Positions 55,175-62,624 of a stretch of 64,000 nt of DNA are shown piece by piece. Origin of the DNA: Zunongwangia pacifica (GTDB lineage Bacteria > Bacteroidota > Bacteroidia > Flavobacteriales > Flavobacteriaceae). The notes under the pieces are model-generated. The model had not been told where the DNA came from, made no database searches, and saw only the letters and a list, made by a program, of their open reading frames with translations. Location: contig NZ_JAKHSK010000005.1 in the NCBI RefSeq assembly GCF_023499215.1, positions 124,001 through 188,000 of the forward strand, in the 5' to 3' direction. Each line of letters opens with the position of its first letter. Within the stretch, counting starts at the first letter, position 1. Made by a program: the position numbers and the translations under genes.

Positions 55175-55882
55175 ATGAAATTAAAGCATTTATTGCATCT
55201 AGGATTGCTTTGCTTAAGCACCGGAGTCTTTTCACAAAACGAACAATACAAAGAACTTATGAGTCAGGATTGGCCAAATCTAAAGCGATATCGGGAAGCT
55301 AACGAGCAGGTAAAACAAGAAAATAAAGCGGTTACTGCCGTTTTTATGGGAAATTCGATTACCCAGGGCTGGTACGATCAGCATCCCGATTTCTTTAAAG
55401 AAAACAATTATATAGGTCGTGGCATTGGCGGCCAAACCACTCCGCAAATGCTTATCAGGTTCACACCAGATGTGATCGACCTACAACCAAAAGTAGTGGT
55501 GATCCTTGCCGGCACCAACGACATTGCGGGAAATACCGGATTTTCTTCTGTAAAAATGATTACCGATAATATTAAAGCCATGGCACAACTGGCAACAGCT
55601 AATAATATTAAGGTGGTACTGAGTTCTATACTGCCGGTTTACGATTATCCATGGCGCCCGGGATTAGAACCGATAGCTAAAATTACTGAAGTAAATAACT
55701 GGTTAAAATCTTATGCCGAAGAAAATAATCATGTGTATCTGGATTATTTTCCTGCAATGGCCAACGAGCAACAGGGCATGAAAAAAGAATATGCTTCAGA
55801 TGGTGTGCATCCTACTTCAGCAGGTTATGATGTTATGGAACCCCTGGTTAAAGAAGCCATTGAAAAAGCATTGAAACAATAA
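55175..55882 (+). CDS. SGNH/GDSL family secreted esterase
   Basis: 235 residues with signal peptide (LLHLGLLCLSTGVFSQ). The blocks are clear: block I VFMGNSITQGW with the nucleophile Ser, block II GRGIGGQTT, block III ILAGTNDIAG, and block V DGVHPTSAGY with catalytic Asp and His. Such enzymes act as carbohydrate acetylesterases or lipases in the periplasm; relatives with GNSIT are often found in polysaccharide loci. A TTACATTTA element (one mismatch to the -7 consensus) lies at 55144-55152. The gene stands 98 bp before the M28 peptidase gene on the same strand. Confidence 0.87.
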   Translation: MKLKHLLHLGLLCLSTGVFSQNEQYKELMSQDWPNLKRYREANEQVKQENKAVTAVFMGNSITQGWYDQHPDFFKENNYIGRGIGGQTTPQMLIRFTPDVIDLQPKVVVILAGTNDIAGNTGFSSVKMITDNIKAMAQLATANNIKVVLSSILPVYDYPWRPGLEPIAKITEVNNWLKSYAEENNHVYLDYFPAMANEQQGMKKEYASDGVHPTSAGYDVMEPLVKEAIEKALKQ

Positions 55883-55980
55883 CTTCAGAACCGATTCCGA
55901 AGAAAAAAACATGCTGAAGTACTTAATTTGAGATAAACTACTATATTGTGCAACCGTATATTTAAATTCGATAAATTCAC

Positions 55981-56985
55981 ATGAAAAAATTATTAGTATT
56001 TGCCCTAACTGCCAGTTTAGTTGCCTGCGGCGCTCATCAAAAAGATGTAGATAATGCCGATCCAATGAAATATGCTGAAACCATTACCCCTTCAGATCTT
56101 AAAGAACGCGTTTATATTTTTGCCAGTGATGAGTTTGAAGGTCGTGAAACGGGAGAACCGGGACAGAAAAAAGCTGCAGAATATTTAAAAGAACAATATA
56201 AAAAGTTTGATATTCCATCGGCTTTAGGTGGCGACGATTACTTTCAGGAAGTCCCAAAAAGTTACTTTAGGGGAGACACTAAAGCTTCAGAAAATGTAGT
56301 GGCTTTTATTAAAGGAAGCGAAAAACCAGAAGAAATATTGGTCATTTCTTCACACTATGATCACGTAGGGATGGATAAAGATGGTAACGTATTTAACGGT
56401 GCCGATGATGATGCTTCAGGGACAATGGGCGTGGTAGAAATCGCTCAGGCATTTTCTAAAGCCGTAAAAGATGGTTACACTCCTAAACGGTCTATTCTTT
56501 TTCTTAACAACACTGGAGAAGAAAAAGGCCTTGTAGGATCTAAATTTTATACCGATAATCCTATTTTCCCTTTAGAAGAAACCGTAGCAAACCTTAATAT
56601 CGATATGATTGGTCGTATTGATCCTGATCATGAAGGTAACGACAACTATATTTATCTTATAGGAAGTGATAAACTAAGTACAGAACTACACGAACTTAGT
56701 GAAGAAGTAAATTCTAAATACATGAATTTAGATTTAGATTATACCTATAACGATGAAAACGACCCAAACCGTTTTTATTACCGAAGTGACCATTACAACT
56801 TTGCCAAAAACAATGTTCCGGTAATCTTCTATTTTAACGGAGTTCATGCCGATTATCACAAAATCACCGATACACCAGATAAAATCAATTACGAAGCATT
56901 ATCAAAAAGAGCCCAATTAGTTTTCTTAACTGCCTGGGAAATTGCTAACCGTGATGAGCGTTTAGTAGTAGATAAAGCCGAATAA
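55981..56985 (+). CDS. M28 family zinc aminopeptidase lipoprotein
   Basis: 334 residues. Lipoprotein signal (LTASLVACGAHQK), an N-terminal helical part and the M28 peptidase domain: metal ligands in SSHYDHVG and NGADDDASGT, the acid Glu in NNTGEEKGLVGS, a further Asp in NLDIDMIGR-like NLNIDMIGRID and the last His in DYHKITDTPD. These aminopeptidases need two zinc ions and degrade peptides in the periplasm or at the surface. A T-rich hairpin at 57006-57037 ends the transcript. Confidence 0.9.
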   Translation: MKKLLVFALTASLVACGAHQKDVDNADPMKYAETITPSDLKERVYIFASDEFEGRETGEPGQKKAAEYLKEQYKKFDIPSALGGDDYFQEVPKSYFRGDTKASENVVAFIKGSEKPEEILVISSHYDHVGMDKDGNVFNGADDDASGTMGVVEIAQAFSKAVKDGYTPKRSILFLNNTGEEKGLVGSKFYTDNPIFPLEETVANLNIDMIGRIDPDHEGNDNYIYLIGSDKLSTELHELSEEVNSKYMNLDLDYTYNDENDPNRFYYRSDHYNFAKNNVPVIFYFNGVHADYHKITDTPDKINYEALSKRAQLVFLTAWEIANRDERLVVDKAE

Positions 56986-57005
56986 TTTTTTCTTCGGAAA
57001 ACACC

Positions 57006-57037
57006 AAAAATCCTCGTGAACTTCATGAGGATTTTTT
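57006..57037 (+). terminator. Terminator after the M28 peptidase gene
   Basis: AAAAATCCTC (57006-57015) pairs with GAGGATTTTT (57027-57036), extended by TGAA/TTCA, followed by T. It starts 21 bp after the stop. Confidence 0.85.
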
Positions 57038-57300
57038 GGTTTTAGGTGTTTGGTCATTTGGAATTTTTGAGGTGCAGAAAGATAAGATCAGTGGTAATTG
57101 ATAACTGAGTTAAAGCATAGAAAATAGAAGAGAGGCAAGAGTCGGGAAGCAGGACTATTAATTTTGAATGATGAATTTTGAATTTTGAATGACTTTATAC
57201 TTTATACCCTAAAATGTATAATGTATATTGAAAACAGACTTCTTGATACAACATCTTTTTGAACCTTGAACTTTTAAACTTTGAGCGATATTGGTTGATT

Positions 57301-57332
57301 GAGATTTCTCGATGCGTCACTCGCGAAATGAC
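57301..57332. repeat. Short GAGATTTCTC...GAAATGACA repeat
   Basis: Starts GAGATTTCTCGATG and ends GCGAAATGACA; a related copy is at 60561-60602. Part of a repeat-dense gap (57038-57488) without genes. Confidence 0.5.
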
Positions 57333-57353
57333 AGTATCCTGAGAACTGATTAC

Positions 57354-57374
57354 TGTTTATTGTTTATTGTTTAT
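57354..57374. repeat. Tandem repeat, three copies of TGTTTAT
   Basis: Exact 7-bp unit at 57354-57360, 57361-57367 and 57368-57374. Nearby are degenerate TTTTGAAT and TTGATAAT runs (57155-57195 and 57452-57480). Confidence 0.8.
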
Positions 57375-57390
57375 TGAAAACTGCGATATA

Positions 57391-57448
57391 GAGATTTCTC
57401 CATTACGCTACGCTTCACCTGCCTGCCGGCTGGCAGGGTCGAAATGAC
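57391..57448 (-). repeat. Dispersed intergenic repeat, inverted partner of 60490-60548
   Basis: Its reverse complement starts GTCATTTCGACCCTGCC and ends AATGGAGAAATCTC. It matches 60490-60548 at roughly nine in ten positions, in opposite orientation. It contains a CCTGCCTGCCGGCTGGCAGG palindrome. Confidence 0.8.
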
Positions 57449-57488
57449 AAAAATTGATAATTGATAATTGTTAATTGCTAACTGAAAA

Positions 57489-58133
57489 CTAATTCTTATC
57501 CTCTAAAAGTGGAACAAAACGAAATTCCCCAAACTCGGTTTTATCGAATTCGGTGGGAGATTTTCGTACAAAAAGGGTCATAATCTGTACCTCTTCTCCA
57601 ACAGGGATCACCAACCTGCCCCCTACTTTTAATTGTCCCAGCAAGTCTTTTGGGACAAAAGGTGCACCGGCAGTAACAATAATCTTATCAAAAGGCGCAT
57701 ACGCGGGCAAACCTTTATAGCCATCACCAAAACTAAGGTGTTTAGGACGATAGCCGATTTTGCTTAAAAACACCTTGGTTTTTTTATATAATTCCCTTTG
57801 GCGTTCAATACTGTAAACTCGGGCACCAAGCTCACACAAAACGGCAGTTTGGTAGCCACTACCCGTCCCGATTTCAAGCACGTTTTCTCCCTCTTTAATT
57901 TCTAAAAGTTCACTCTGAAAAGCTACGGTATAAGGTTGCGAAATAGTTTGATCGGCCGCAATGGGAAAGGCTTTATCCTGGTAAGCATGATCCTCAAAAC
58001 TACTATCCATAAAAAGGTGACGTGGAATTTTACCAATCGCCTGTAAAACCCTGCGATCCTGTATTCCTTTTTTGGTGATAACTTCAACCAGTTGTTGTCT
58101 TTTTCCTTTATGTCTAAAAGTATCTTTGTACAA
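57489..58133 (-). CDS. pcm: Protein-L-isoaspartate O-methyltransferase
   Basis: 214 residues. The start is a TTG (58133): no ATG exists between the upstream stop and the conserved N-terminus (YKDTFRHKGKRQQLVE), and family members begin here. The SAM-binding motif is VLEIGTGSGYQTAVL; the substrate region ADQTISQPYTVAFQSELL and post-motif DGYKGLPAYAPFDKIIVTA are typical. Pcm transfers methyl groups to isoaspartyl residues and so repairs aged proteins in the cytoplasm. It is a single gene, divergent from the Gfo/Idh gene. Length matches the family. Confidence 0.92.
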   Translation of the reverse strand: MYKDTFRHKGKRQQLVEVITKKGIQDRRVLQAIGKIPRHLFMDSSFEDHAYQDKAFPIAADQTISQPYTVAFQSELLEIKEGENVLEIGTGSGYQTAVLCELGARVYSIERQRELYKKTKVFLSKIGYRPKHLSFGDGYKGLPAYAPFDKIIVTAGAPFVPKDLLGQLKVGGRLVIPVGEEVQIMTLFVRKSPTEFDKTEFGEFRFVPLLEDKN

Positions 58134-58264
58134 TTTCCAGTAGTTTTTTATTGATTATTTTACCTAAAATCGGGTTTAAAAGCTAAGAATTTATTTCTGA
58201 AATTTCCTTTTCAATTAGCTGAAATCCGACTTAAAAAAGCATGTTTTAAATAGTAATGAGCACA

Positions 58265-58272
58265 CAAAAATA
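58265..58272 (-). promoter_or_regulatory. Candidate -7 element for pcm
   Basis: TATTTTTG on the minus strand matches TAnnTTTG; a second match (TAGGTTTG) is at 58280-58287. Either implies a leader of more than 120 nt. Confidence 0.3.
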
Positions 58273-58351
58273 GGGAAAGCAAACCTATTGCTCCAAGCAA
58301 AACCGGGGATGATATTAAGATAAAAATATAATCTGTTTACAATCAAAATAG

Positions 58352-58359
58352 TATTTTTG
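58352..58359 (+). promoter_or_regulatory. Candidate -7 element of the Gfo/Idh gene
   Basis: TATTTTTG matches TAnnTTTG and ends 16 bp before the ATG at 58376, giving a leader of about 10 nt. Confidence 0.5.
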
Positions 58360-58375
58360 TGAAAAATCGAAGCTT

Positions 58376-59335
58376 ATGCTTAAAGTTGGGGTACTGGGTG
58401 CCGGCCACCTGGGTAAAATCCATTTAAAATTACTCAATCAATCTTCAAAATATAACCTTGTGGGCTTTTACGATGCCGATAAGGAAAATTCAGAAAAAGT
58501 TGCTGCCGAATTTGGTTACACCGCTTACCACGATCTGGATCAGCTTATTGCCGATGTAGATGTGGTAGATGTAGTGACACCTACGCTTGCTCATTTTGAT
58601 GTCGCAAAAAAGGTGATTTCAGCAAAAAAACATCTGTTTATAGAAAAACCAATCACCAACACTTTCGAGGAAGCCCAAGAACTTATAAAAATGGCTTCAG
58701 AAAATGGCGTAAAAGGACAGGTTGGGCATGTAGAGCGCTTTAACCCTGCTTTTAGATCTGTGGTAGATCGTATCGAAAACCCGATGTTTATCGAAGCGCA
58801 TCGTTTGGCAGAATTTAATCCGCGCGGTACCGATGTTCCCGTGGTATTAGATTTAATGATCCACGATATCGATGCGATTTTAAGCGTGGTAAAATCTGAA
58901 GTAAAAAGCATTAATGCCAGCGGTGTTTCTGTTATTAGCGATACGCCAGATATTGCCAATGCACGCATCGAATTTGAAAACGGATGCGTTGCCAACCTAA
59001 CCGCAAGCCGAATTTCGATGAAAAACATGCGTAAATCCAGGTTTTTTCAGAGAGATGCTTATATCTCGGTCGATTTTTTAGAGAAAAAATGCGAGGTTGT
59101 AAAAATGAAAGATGCCCCGGCAGAACCCGATGAATTTGCCATGATCTTACAAAATGCCGAAGGTGTTAAAAAACAAATTTATTACGATAATCCATCGGTT
59201 TCCCCAAATAATGCCATCCTGGATGAGCTGGAAACTTTTGCCGATGCGATTACTAACAATACTACCCCGATCGTGACTTTAGAACAGGGCGCAAAAGCGC
59301 TTAAGATCGCCAAAGCGGTGATCGCTAATTTTTAA
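58376..59335 (+). CDS. Gfo/Idh/MocA family oxidoreductase, cytoplasmic
   Basis: 319 residues with no signal peptide. Rossmann motif VGVLGAGHLGKIHL, the EKP signature (LFIEKPITNTFEEA), and a C-terminal domain with VLDLMIHDIDAILSVV. It is unlike the two exported copies at 15.9-18.4 kb in size and N-terminus. In flavobacteria this gene is commonly next to the 3-hydroxyacyl-CoA dehydrogenase gene (here 22 bp downstream), but the substrate is not known. The two form a short operon. Confidence 0.88.
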   Translation: MLKVGVLGAGHLGKIHLKLLNQSSKYNLVGFYDADKENSEKVAAEFGYTAYHDLDQLIADVDVVDVVTPTLAHFDVAKKVISAKKHLFIEKPITNTFEEAQELIKMASENGVKGQVGHVERFNPAFRSVVDRIENPMFIEAHRLAEFNPRGTDVPVVLDLMIHDIDAILSVVKSEVKSINASGVSVISDTPDIANARIEFENGCVANLTASRISMKNMRKSRFFQRDAYISVDFLEKKCEVVKMKDAPAEPDEFAMILQNAEGVKKQIYYDNPSVSPNNAILDELETFADAITNNTTPIVTLEQGAKALKIAKAVIANF

Positions 59336-59357
59336 ACCACACAAAACGGAATATAGT

Positions 59358-60242
59358 ATGAAAACAATTGCTGTTATTGGGGCAGGAACAATGGGAAACG
59401 GAATCGCCCATACTTTTGCCCAATTTGGATTTAAGGTTAACCTAATTGATATTTCTAAAGAAAACCTTCAAAAAGGAATCGATACGATCACCAAGAATTT
59501 AGATCGTATGCTGGCCAAAGAGAAGATTTCTGAAAAAGATAAACAACAAACTTTAGATAACATTTCAAGTTTTATCGATATTCCTTCAGGAGTTAAAGGA
59601 GTTGATCTTGTTATTGAAGCCGCTACCGAAAATGAAGACTTAAAGCTAAAGATCTTTAGTCAGTTAAACGATATTTGCGGCGAGAAAGTGATTTTAGCTT
59701 CTAATACCTCTTCTATCTCGATTACCAGGATTGCTTCCGTAGTAAAAAATCAGGAGCGCGTTATTGGGATGCATTTTATGAATCCGGTGCCGATTATGAA
59801 ATTGGTTGAAATTATTAGAGGATATAATACTTCTGATAAGGTGACCGAAACCATTATGAAACTCTCAGAAAAACTGAATAAAGTTCCGGTTGAAGTCAAC
59901 GATTACCCTGGTTTTGTAGCCAATCGAATCCTAATGCCAATGATAAACGAAGCCATAGAAACGCTTTACAATGGTGTTGCAGGTGTTTACGAGATCGATA
60001 CGGTGATGAAACTGGGAATGGCGCATCCTATGGGTCCTTTACAATTAGCCGATTTTATTGGATTAGATGTATGCCTTTCTATTTTAGAGGTGATGTATAA
60101 CGGATTCAAAAACCCGAAATACGCTCCGTGCCCGTTACTGGTTAATATGGTGCAGGCCGGAAAGATCGGTGTAAAATCCGGGGAAGGATTTTATGACTAT
60201 TCTGAAAATAAAAAAGCCGAAAAAGTATCTGAGGCCTTCTAA
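59358..60242 (+). CDS. 3-hydroxybutyryl-CoA dehydrogenase
   Basis: 294 residues, the usual length. NAD-binding IAVIGAGTMGNGIAHTFAQF, the ASNTSSISIT strand, active-site His in VIGMHFMNPVP, the PGFVANRILMPMINEA hinge and the C-terminal helical domain (LADFIGLDVCLSILEVM) are all present. It oxidises (S)-3-hydroxybutyryl-CoA or longer hydroxyacyl-CoA with NAD in beta-oxidation or butyrate/PHB-type metabolism. The stop codon TAA at 60240-60242 lies within the left end of dispersed repeat copy 2. Confidence 0.92.
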   Translation: MKTIAVIGAGTMGNGIAHTFAQFGFKVNLIDISKENLQKGIDTITKNLDRMLAKEKISEKDKQQTLDNISSFIDIPSGVKGVDLVIEAATENEDLKLKIFSQLNDICGEKVILASNTSSISITRIASVVKNQERVIGMHFMNPVPIMKLVEIIRGYNTSDKVTETIMKLSEKLNKVPVEVNDYPGFVANRILMPMINEAIETLYNGVAGVYEIDTVMKLGMAHPMGPLQLADFIGLDVCLSILEVMYNGFKNPKYAPCPLLVNMVQAGKIGVKSGEGFYDYSENKKAEKVSEAF

Positions 60243-60371
60243 AAACTCAATTTTAGTCAACCTGTTCCGATAGCTATCGGAATTGTTTCAGGTTCTCCTA
60301 ACGATTTTTAAATCAATAAGATGAGATTCTGAAACAAGTTCAGAATGACGTTTTGGGATATTTTTAGACAG
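60239..60371. repeat. MITE-like dispersed repeat, copy 2
   Basis: Matches 34581-34735 along most of its length, including CCGATAGCTATCGG (60267-60280) and the end TTTTAGACAG (60362-60371). It lacks the 20-bp palindromic insert, and its left end has kept only CTAAAA, which overlaps the upstream stop codon. Confidence 0.7.
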
Positions 60372-60441
60372 CCTCCCTATTTTTTTTAAACTCTATTAAA
60401 TTTAAAAATCAGAATATTCCTGCATAAGTTGTGGATGAGAT

Positions 60442-60458
60442 CCCGGATCAAGTCCGGG
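60442..60458. repeat. CCCGGA/TCCGGG hairpin repeat
   Basis: Small palindromic hairpin in GATCCCGGATCAAGTCCGGG-type sequence, of the kind dispersed in many genomes. It belongs to the repeat cluster 60243-60633, which holds no gene. Confidence 0.5.
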
Positions 60459-60489
60459 ATGACGAGCAGATCAAGATTTAAAATAAAAT

Positions 60490-60548
60490 GTCATTTCGAC
60501 CCTGCCTCGCCGGCAGGCAGATGGAGCGTAGCGGAATGGAGAAATCTC
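60490..60548 (+). repeat. Dispersed intergenic repeat, inverted partner of 57391-57448
   Basis: Starts GTCATTTCGACCCTGCCTCG and ends GAGAAATCTC; opposite orientation to 57391-57448. A 75-codon frame running through it (60429-60656) is repeat-derived, not a gene. Confidence 0.8.
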
Positions 60549-60560
60549 AGCTATGAAAAA

Positions 60561-60602
60561 TTTGAGATTTCTCGACTTCATTACATTTCGATTGAAATGA
60601 CG
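60561..60602. repeat. GAGATTTCTC...GAAATGACG repeat, related to 57301-57332
   Basis: Shares both ends with the copy at 57301-57332 but with a longer, different centre (CATTACATTTCGATT). Confidence 0.45.
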
Positions 60603-60633
60603 CGAAAAAACACTTATAAAAACACCAAAAGAA

Positions 60634-61869
60634 TTGGTAAAAATAACTCCATTTAAAGCGGTACGACCACAGCGGGCACGAGCAGGACTCGTAGCTTCCC
60701 GCCCCTATGGCGAATATAATGAGGCTGAAATGCGTGCGCGCCTGGATTATAATCCCTACTCATTTCTTCATATTCTTAATCCTGCGTATAAATTTCAGCA
60801 TACGATAAGCGGTACCCAAAAATTTCAGTTGATAAAAAACAGATATTTGGAATTTAAAGAAGAAGATACCTTTATTCAGGATGAAAATCCGTGTTTTTAC
60901 GTGTATAAAATGGAAACTCGCGATTTATACTGCTGCGGAATAATTGCGGCTGCCAGTGCTGAAGATTATAAAAACGGAATTATTCGCAAGCACGAAGAAA
61001 CCATCGCCAGCCGCGAAGAGCTATTTAAAGAATATGTAAAAACCGTTGGTTTTAATACTGAACCAGTATTACTCACCTATGAAAATCGACCTGAAATTCA
61101 GCAAATATTAGAAAAAATAATGCTCCAAAATCCCGAATATGAGTTTGCAACAAGACAACGGGAAACGCATTATTTATGGAAAGTAGAAAACGAAGCTGAC
61201 ATTGTACAAATTCAGCAGTTCTTCGGAAATCTGGATAGCATTTACATTGCCGATGGGCATCATCGCTGTGCTTCGTCTTTATTATTGTCTAAAGAATCGG
61301 CCGAAAATAACGAAAATCACACCGGAAAAGAATCGTATAACCATTTTCTAAGCTATTTTATCCCAGAGGAGCACTTAAAAATCTATCAATTTCGTCGTTT
61401 AGTTACTGATCTTAACGGATTGTCCAAACAAGATTTTTTGATAAAGCTGGATGAACATTTTAGGATTGAAAATAGAATGCTAGATGCTCACACCCCAGAG
61501 CAAAAACACCAGTTTAAAATGTATTTAGATGGCGAATTTTATTCGTTGTATTTACGTAAAACCAGCATGAATTTTACTGATACGCTTAGCCAGTTGGACA
61601 GTCAGATCTTATATGAACGTATTTTAGCACCCATTTTGGGTATTAAAGATTTACGAAAAGACAAACGCATTGGTTACATTCCGGGTAAAAAAGATATTCT
61701 GGAAATGAAGAAGATGGTAGATAGCGGCGAATTTGCCGTAGGATTTGGAATGATGCCGGTAAACATTTCAGAAATAAAACAAATTGCAGACGAAGGGCTA
61801 ACTATGCCCCCAAAAAGTACGTATATTGAACCAAAATTAAGAAGCGGACTTACCATTTACGAGTTTTAA
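60634..61869 (+). CDS. DUF1015 family protein (SerK-like kinase fold)
   Basis: 411 residues from a TTG start, the only start that gives the family N-terminus (VKITPFKAVRPQRARAGLVA). The family motif ADGHHRCASS (near residue 208) and RLDYNPYSFLHILNP are present. DUF1015 members include the ADP-dependent serine kinase SerK and SbnI; in Bacteroidota the gene is usual near serine biosynthesis genes, which are not seen here. A repeat cluster ends just upstream of the start. Cytoplasmic. Confidence 0.87.
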   Translation: MVKITPFKAVRPQRARAGLVASRPYGEYNEAEMRARLDYNPYSFLHILNPAYKFQHTISGTQKFQLIKNRYLEFKEEDTFIQDENPCFYVYKMETRDLYCCGIIAAASAEDYKNGIIRKHEETIASREELFKEYVKTVGFNTEPVLLTYENRPEIQQILEKIMLQNPEYEFATRQRETHYLWKVENEADIVQIQQFFGNLDSIYIADGHHRCASSLLLSKESAENNENHTGKESYNHFLSYFIPEEHLKIYQFRRLVTDLNGLSKQDFLIKLDEHFRIENRMLDAHTPEQKHQFKMYLDGEFYSLYLRKTSMNFTDTLSQLDSQILYERILAPILGIKDLRKDKRIGYIPGKKDILEMKKMVDSGEFAVGFGMMPVNISEIKQIADEGLTMPPKSTYIEPKLRSGLTIYEF

Positions 61870-61950
61870 GCAGTAAAACTTTATTTAATTCTATTAATTA
61901 TTATCTTGCAGTGGTTGAAGAAGACGCTACTTAAACAGAAATAACGCAGA

Positions 61951-62610
61951 ATGAATATTGCTGAAAATATCAAAAAATACAGGAACGAACTTCCTGATAC
62001 CGTAGATCTTGTGGCGATAAGCAAAACCAAGCCAAACGAGGATCTCCTGGAAGCTTATGAAGTAGGACAGCGCATTTTCGGGGAAAATAAGATCCAGGAA
62101 ATGACCGATAAATGGGAAGCTTTACCCAAGGATATCGAATGGCATATGGTTGGACATGTTCAGCGAAATAAGGTAAAATATATGGCACCTTATGTTGGCC
62201 TGATCCATGCCGTAGATAGCCTGAAACTTTTAAAAGAAATTAATAAACAGGCTAAAAAGCACGACCGGGTAATTAGATGTCTGCTTCAAATTAAAATAGC
62301 TGAAGAAGATTCTAAATTTGGGATTTCTGCCGGCGAAGCCGAAGAAATTTTACAATCGGCCGCATATAAAGCTTTTGAAAATGTAGCGGTTGTTGGATTG
62401 ATGGGAATGGCAACAAATACCGATAATGATGAAAAAGTTGCCGAAGAATTTGATTATCTGCATTCGGTTTTTAAAGATTTCAGAGTAAAATATCCAGCAA
62501 TTAAAGAGCTTTCCATGGGAATGAGTGGTGATTATAAAATTGCCGTAAAGCATGGAAGCACCATGGTAAGAATTGGAAGCTCGATTTTTGGAGCTCGTAA
62601 TTACAATTAA
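61951..62610 (+). CDS. YggS family pyridoxal-phosphate homeostasis protein
   Basis: 219 residues. PLP-binding Lys in VAISKTKPNEDLLEAYEVG, then FGENKIQEM, WHMVGHVQRNKV, LLQIKIAEEDSKFG and the closing GSTMVRIGSSIFG that grips the phosphate. YggS/PLPBP proteins bind PLP without known catalysis and keep B6 and amino-acid levels balanced in the cytoplasm. It lies 82 bp after the DUF1015 gene and 14 bp before the nuclease gene. Confidence 0.93.
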   Translation: MNIAENIKKYRNELPDTVDLVAISKTKPNEDLLEAYEVGQRIFGENKIQEMTDKWEALPKDIEWHMVGHVQRNKVKYMAPYVGLIHAVDSLKLLKEINKQAKKHDRVIRCLLQIKIAEEDSKFGISAGEAEEILQSAAYKAFENVAVVGLMGMATNTDNDEKVAEEFDYLHSVFKDFRVKYPAIKELSMGMSGDYKIAVKHGSTMVRIGSSIFGARNYN

Positions 62611-62624
62611 ACAGAGGACAATTT

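Noticed and set aside
57155-57480. Possible CRISPR-like array in the repeat-rich gap
   Set aside because: The repeats are short, degenerate and irregularly spaced, with no cas genes nearby.
58591-59028. 145-codon antisense frame inside the Gfo/Idh gene
   Set aside because: Shadow of a well-supported gene; no independent signal.
60429-60656. 75-codon frame on the plus strand
   Set aside because: It runs through the CCCGGA hairpin and the 60490-60548 repeat; its sequence (AGRWSVAEWRNLS type) is the usual translation of that repeat.
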